This document shows positions 63,053 to 64,000 of a DNA stretch of 64,000 nt, one piece after another. The stretch is from Phycisphaerae bacterium (GTDB lineage: Bacteria; Planctomycetota; Phycisphaerae; Phycisphaerales; SM1A02): NCBI GenBank assembly GCA_018701395.1, contig JABIWU010000003.1:1-64000 (forward strand), given 5' to 3'. The notes below the pieces were generated by a model. The model worked only from the letters and a program-made list of their open reading frames with translations. It was not told where the DNA came from and ran no database searches. How positions within the stretch are numbered: position 1 is the stretch's first letter; every line of letters starts with the position of its first letter. Both the position numbers and the translations under genes were made by a program.

Positions 63053-64000
63053 TGATTCGGCCAATTTCATTATTTTTAGTTCTTATGCTCGCTTTAGCTG
63101 GCAGAAAAACTGCAGATGAAATGCAACTGAGTGAACTTGGCCTTCTCATTTGTTTATGTATTGTGCCATTGTGTGCAATTGTCGCGATGCGATTCGAAAA
63201 ATATACAAAAGTTGTTCAGTTGTATGCGACTTTAATACTTTTGCTTAGCCTGTATTTAGCGATTGAAAACTTCGGCTGGAAAGTTTTCCTAGAAAAACAA
63301 TTTGGTACTAATGAACTTTTGATTGGTTCTTTGGTACTACTGCCGACAATACTGTGGTTACTTATTCTTTGGTGGATTTCATCCCCAATTACAAATAGAC
63401 TTTCGTGGGTATCGCATCGTCTTCGATTAGACGTACTGCTCCTTTTGATTCCAGTGTTTTTGTTATTTTTAGTTGAAGAAATCGCAACTGCACTACACTT
63501 TGGCGAAGATGTACGAAGTGTTATGGAATTAGGAGCTTTGTTGTTATTGCTTGCCTACATGCCATTTATTATGACGTTTATTCTTTCAGCAAAACAAATG
63601 GAAAATTATTCCTTGCGAACCGCGATAATGGAGGTGGCAGCACGTGCGCGCATCCGAAATTCAAAAGTATTTGTTTGGAATACACATAATCGAATCATGA
63701 ACGCGTTTGCGACAGGACTTATATTACAACCAAAACTTTTAGTTTTGACAGATAAGTTAATTGCTCGATTAACACCAAGGGAACTATTAGCAGTCACCGC
63801 GCATGAATACGCCCATCATAAATATTGGCACACAACCTTTCTTGTCCTAACTGCTTTTGTTTCTATGAGAGTGATGAGTATTGTATTTCCGCTTCTTGGT
63901 GCATCTAATTCAGGCAATTCGGAACAAGTTGCACAGTTAGTCTTAACTATCCTTGCAATTATTCTCGTCTCGCGACAATTTGAACGCCAAGCAGACGCAT
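63052..64000 (+). CDS. M48-family membrane metalloprotease, C-terminus outside the window
   Basis: About 316 residues are in the window. Five or six N-terminal membrane segments precede the zinc motif HEYAH near residue 250 (AVTAHEYAHHKYWH). The third ligand region FERQADA, the ExxxD of M48 proteases, is at the very end. It is probably an inner-membrane protease for protein quality control. It overlaps the upstream exported-protein gene and is likely cotranscribed. Confidence 0.85.
   Translation, partial: MIRPISLFLVLMLALAGRKTADEMQLSELGLLICLCIVPLCAIVAMRFEKYTKVVQLYATLILLLSLYLAIENFGWKVFLEKQFGTNELLIGSLVLLPTILWLLILWWISSPITNRLSWVSHRLRLDVLLLLIPVFLLFLVEEIATALHFGEDVRSVMELGALLLLLAYMPFIMTFILSAKQMENYSLRTAIMEVAARARIRNSKVFVWNTHNRIMNAFATGLILQPKLLVLTDKLIARLTPRELLAVTAHEYAHHKYWHTTFLVLTAFVSMRVMSIVFPLLGASNSGNSEQVAQLVLTILAIILVSRQFERQADA

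Noticed and set aside
1-64000. CRISPR arrays, insertion sequences, prophage, integrase or toxin-antitoxin modules
   Set aside because: No spaced direct repeats, transposase, integrase or typical toxin motif was seen on either strand.

Overview
The window looks like bacterial chromosome with a Gram-negative envelope, most likely a planctomycete of the Phycisphaerae type. The evidence is a Ser/Thr kinase fused to a WD40 propeller, a DUF58/TgpA pair, several lipoproteins, a PagL-like outer-membrane barrel, many long exported proteins of no known family, and a moderately AT-rich, densely packed layout. The phylum call is an inference; the sequence has no rRNA. There is no insertion sequence, prophage or CRISPR array. 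Everything reads as core chromosome plus lineage-specific operons.

Layout. 1-3.7 kb (minus): an exported protein cut by the window edge, dnaA, and an acetyltransferase, with a possible origin between the last two. 3.7-7.9 kb (plus): an exported unknown, rpmA, obgE, a membrane-anchored unknown and a thioredoxin-like protein. 7.8-17 kb: mutS (minus), a ZIP transporter, ileS and a tRNA-binding protein (plus), then a PpiD/SurA-like chaperone and rpsD (minus). 17-21.4 kb: a small unknown gene (plus), and purF and ahcY (minus) behind a palindrome-flanked promoter. 21.4-27.5 kb (plus): an orphan atpC with scpB, DUF58, a TgpA-like transglutaminase, a methyltransferase and a PilZ-like protein. 27.4-36.6 kb: pabB (minus), then ppdK, a HIT protein, the kinase-WD40 protein, nadC and birA (plus).

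36.6-44.3 kb is the most unusual part. It is an eight-gene, tightly coupled operon built around a GlmL-like ASKHA ATPase, a barrel-sandwich protein and four membrane proteins. It starts behind a nested inverted repeat and ends at a strong terminator. No glutamate mutase lies nearby, so I treat it as an undescribed membrane system. It is followed by a fatty-acid synthesis operon, rpmF-plsX-fabH-fabD-lipoprotein-fabG-acpP-fabF, in which fabG appears to start at ATT.

50.7-59.9 kb: a PagL-like protein and tRNA-Glu (minus), an OB-like membrane protein, aroB, a ParA-like ATPase with an unknown partner (plus), a membrane dipeptidase (minus), a DUF2752 protein with two related lipoproteins and a glycosyltransferase-like protein (plus), and a flavin reductase (minus). 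60-64 kb: mraZ with its own three-repeat operator, then a hairpin-rich stretch ending in a terminator and facing csrA. Three of its hairpins show GGA in hexaloops, as expected of a CsrA-titrating RNA. A NifU-like scaffold, a large exported protein and the start of an M48 protease close the window.

Two genome-level habits recur. Several genes have a -10-like hexamer 6-9 bases before the start codon and no Shine-Dalgarno, which suggests leaderless mRNAs. Four convergent gene pairs overlap at their 3' ends.
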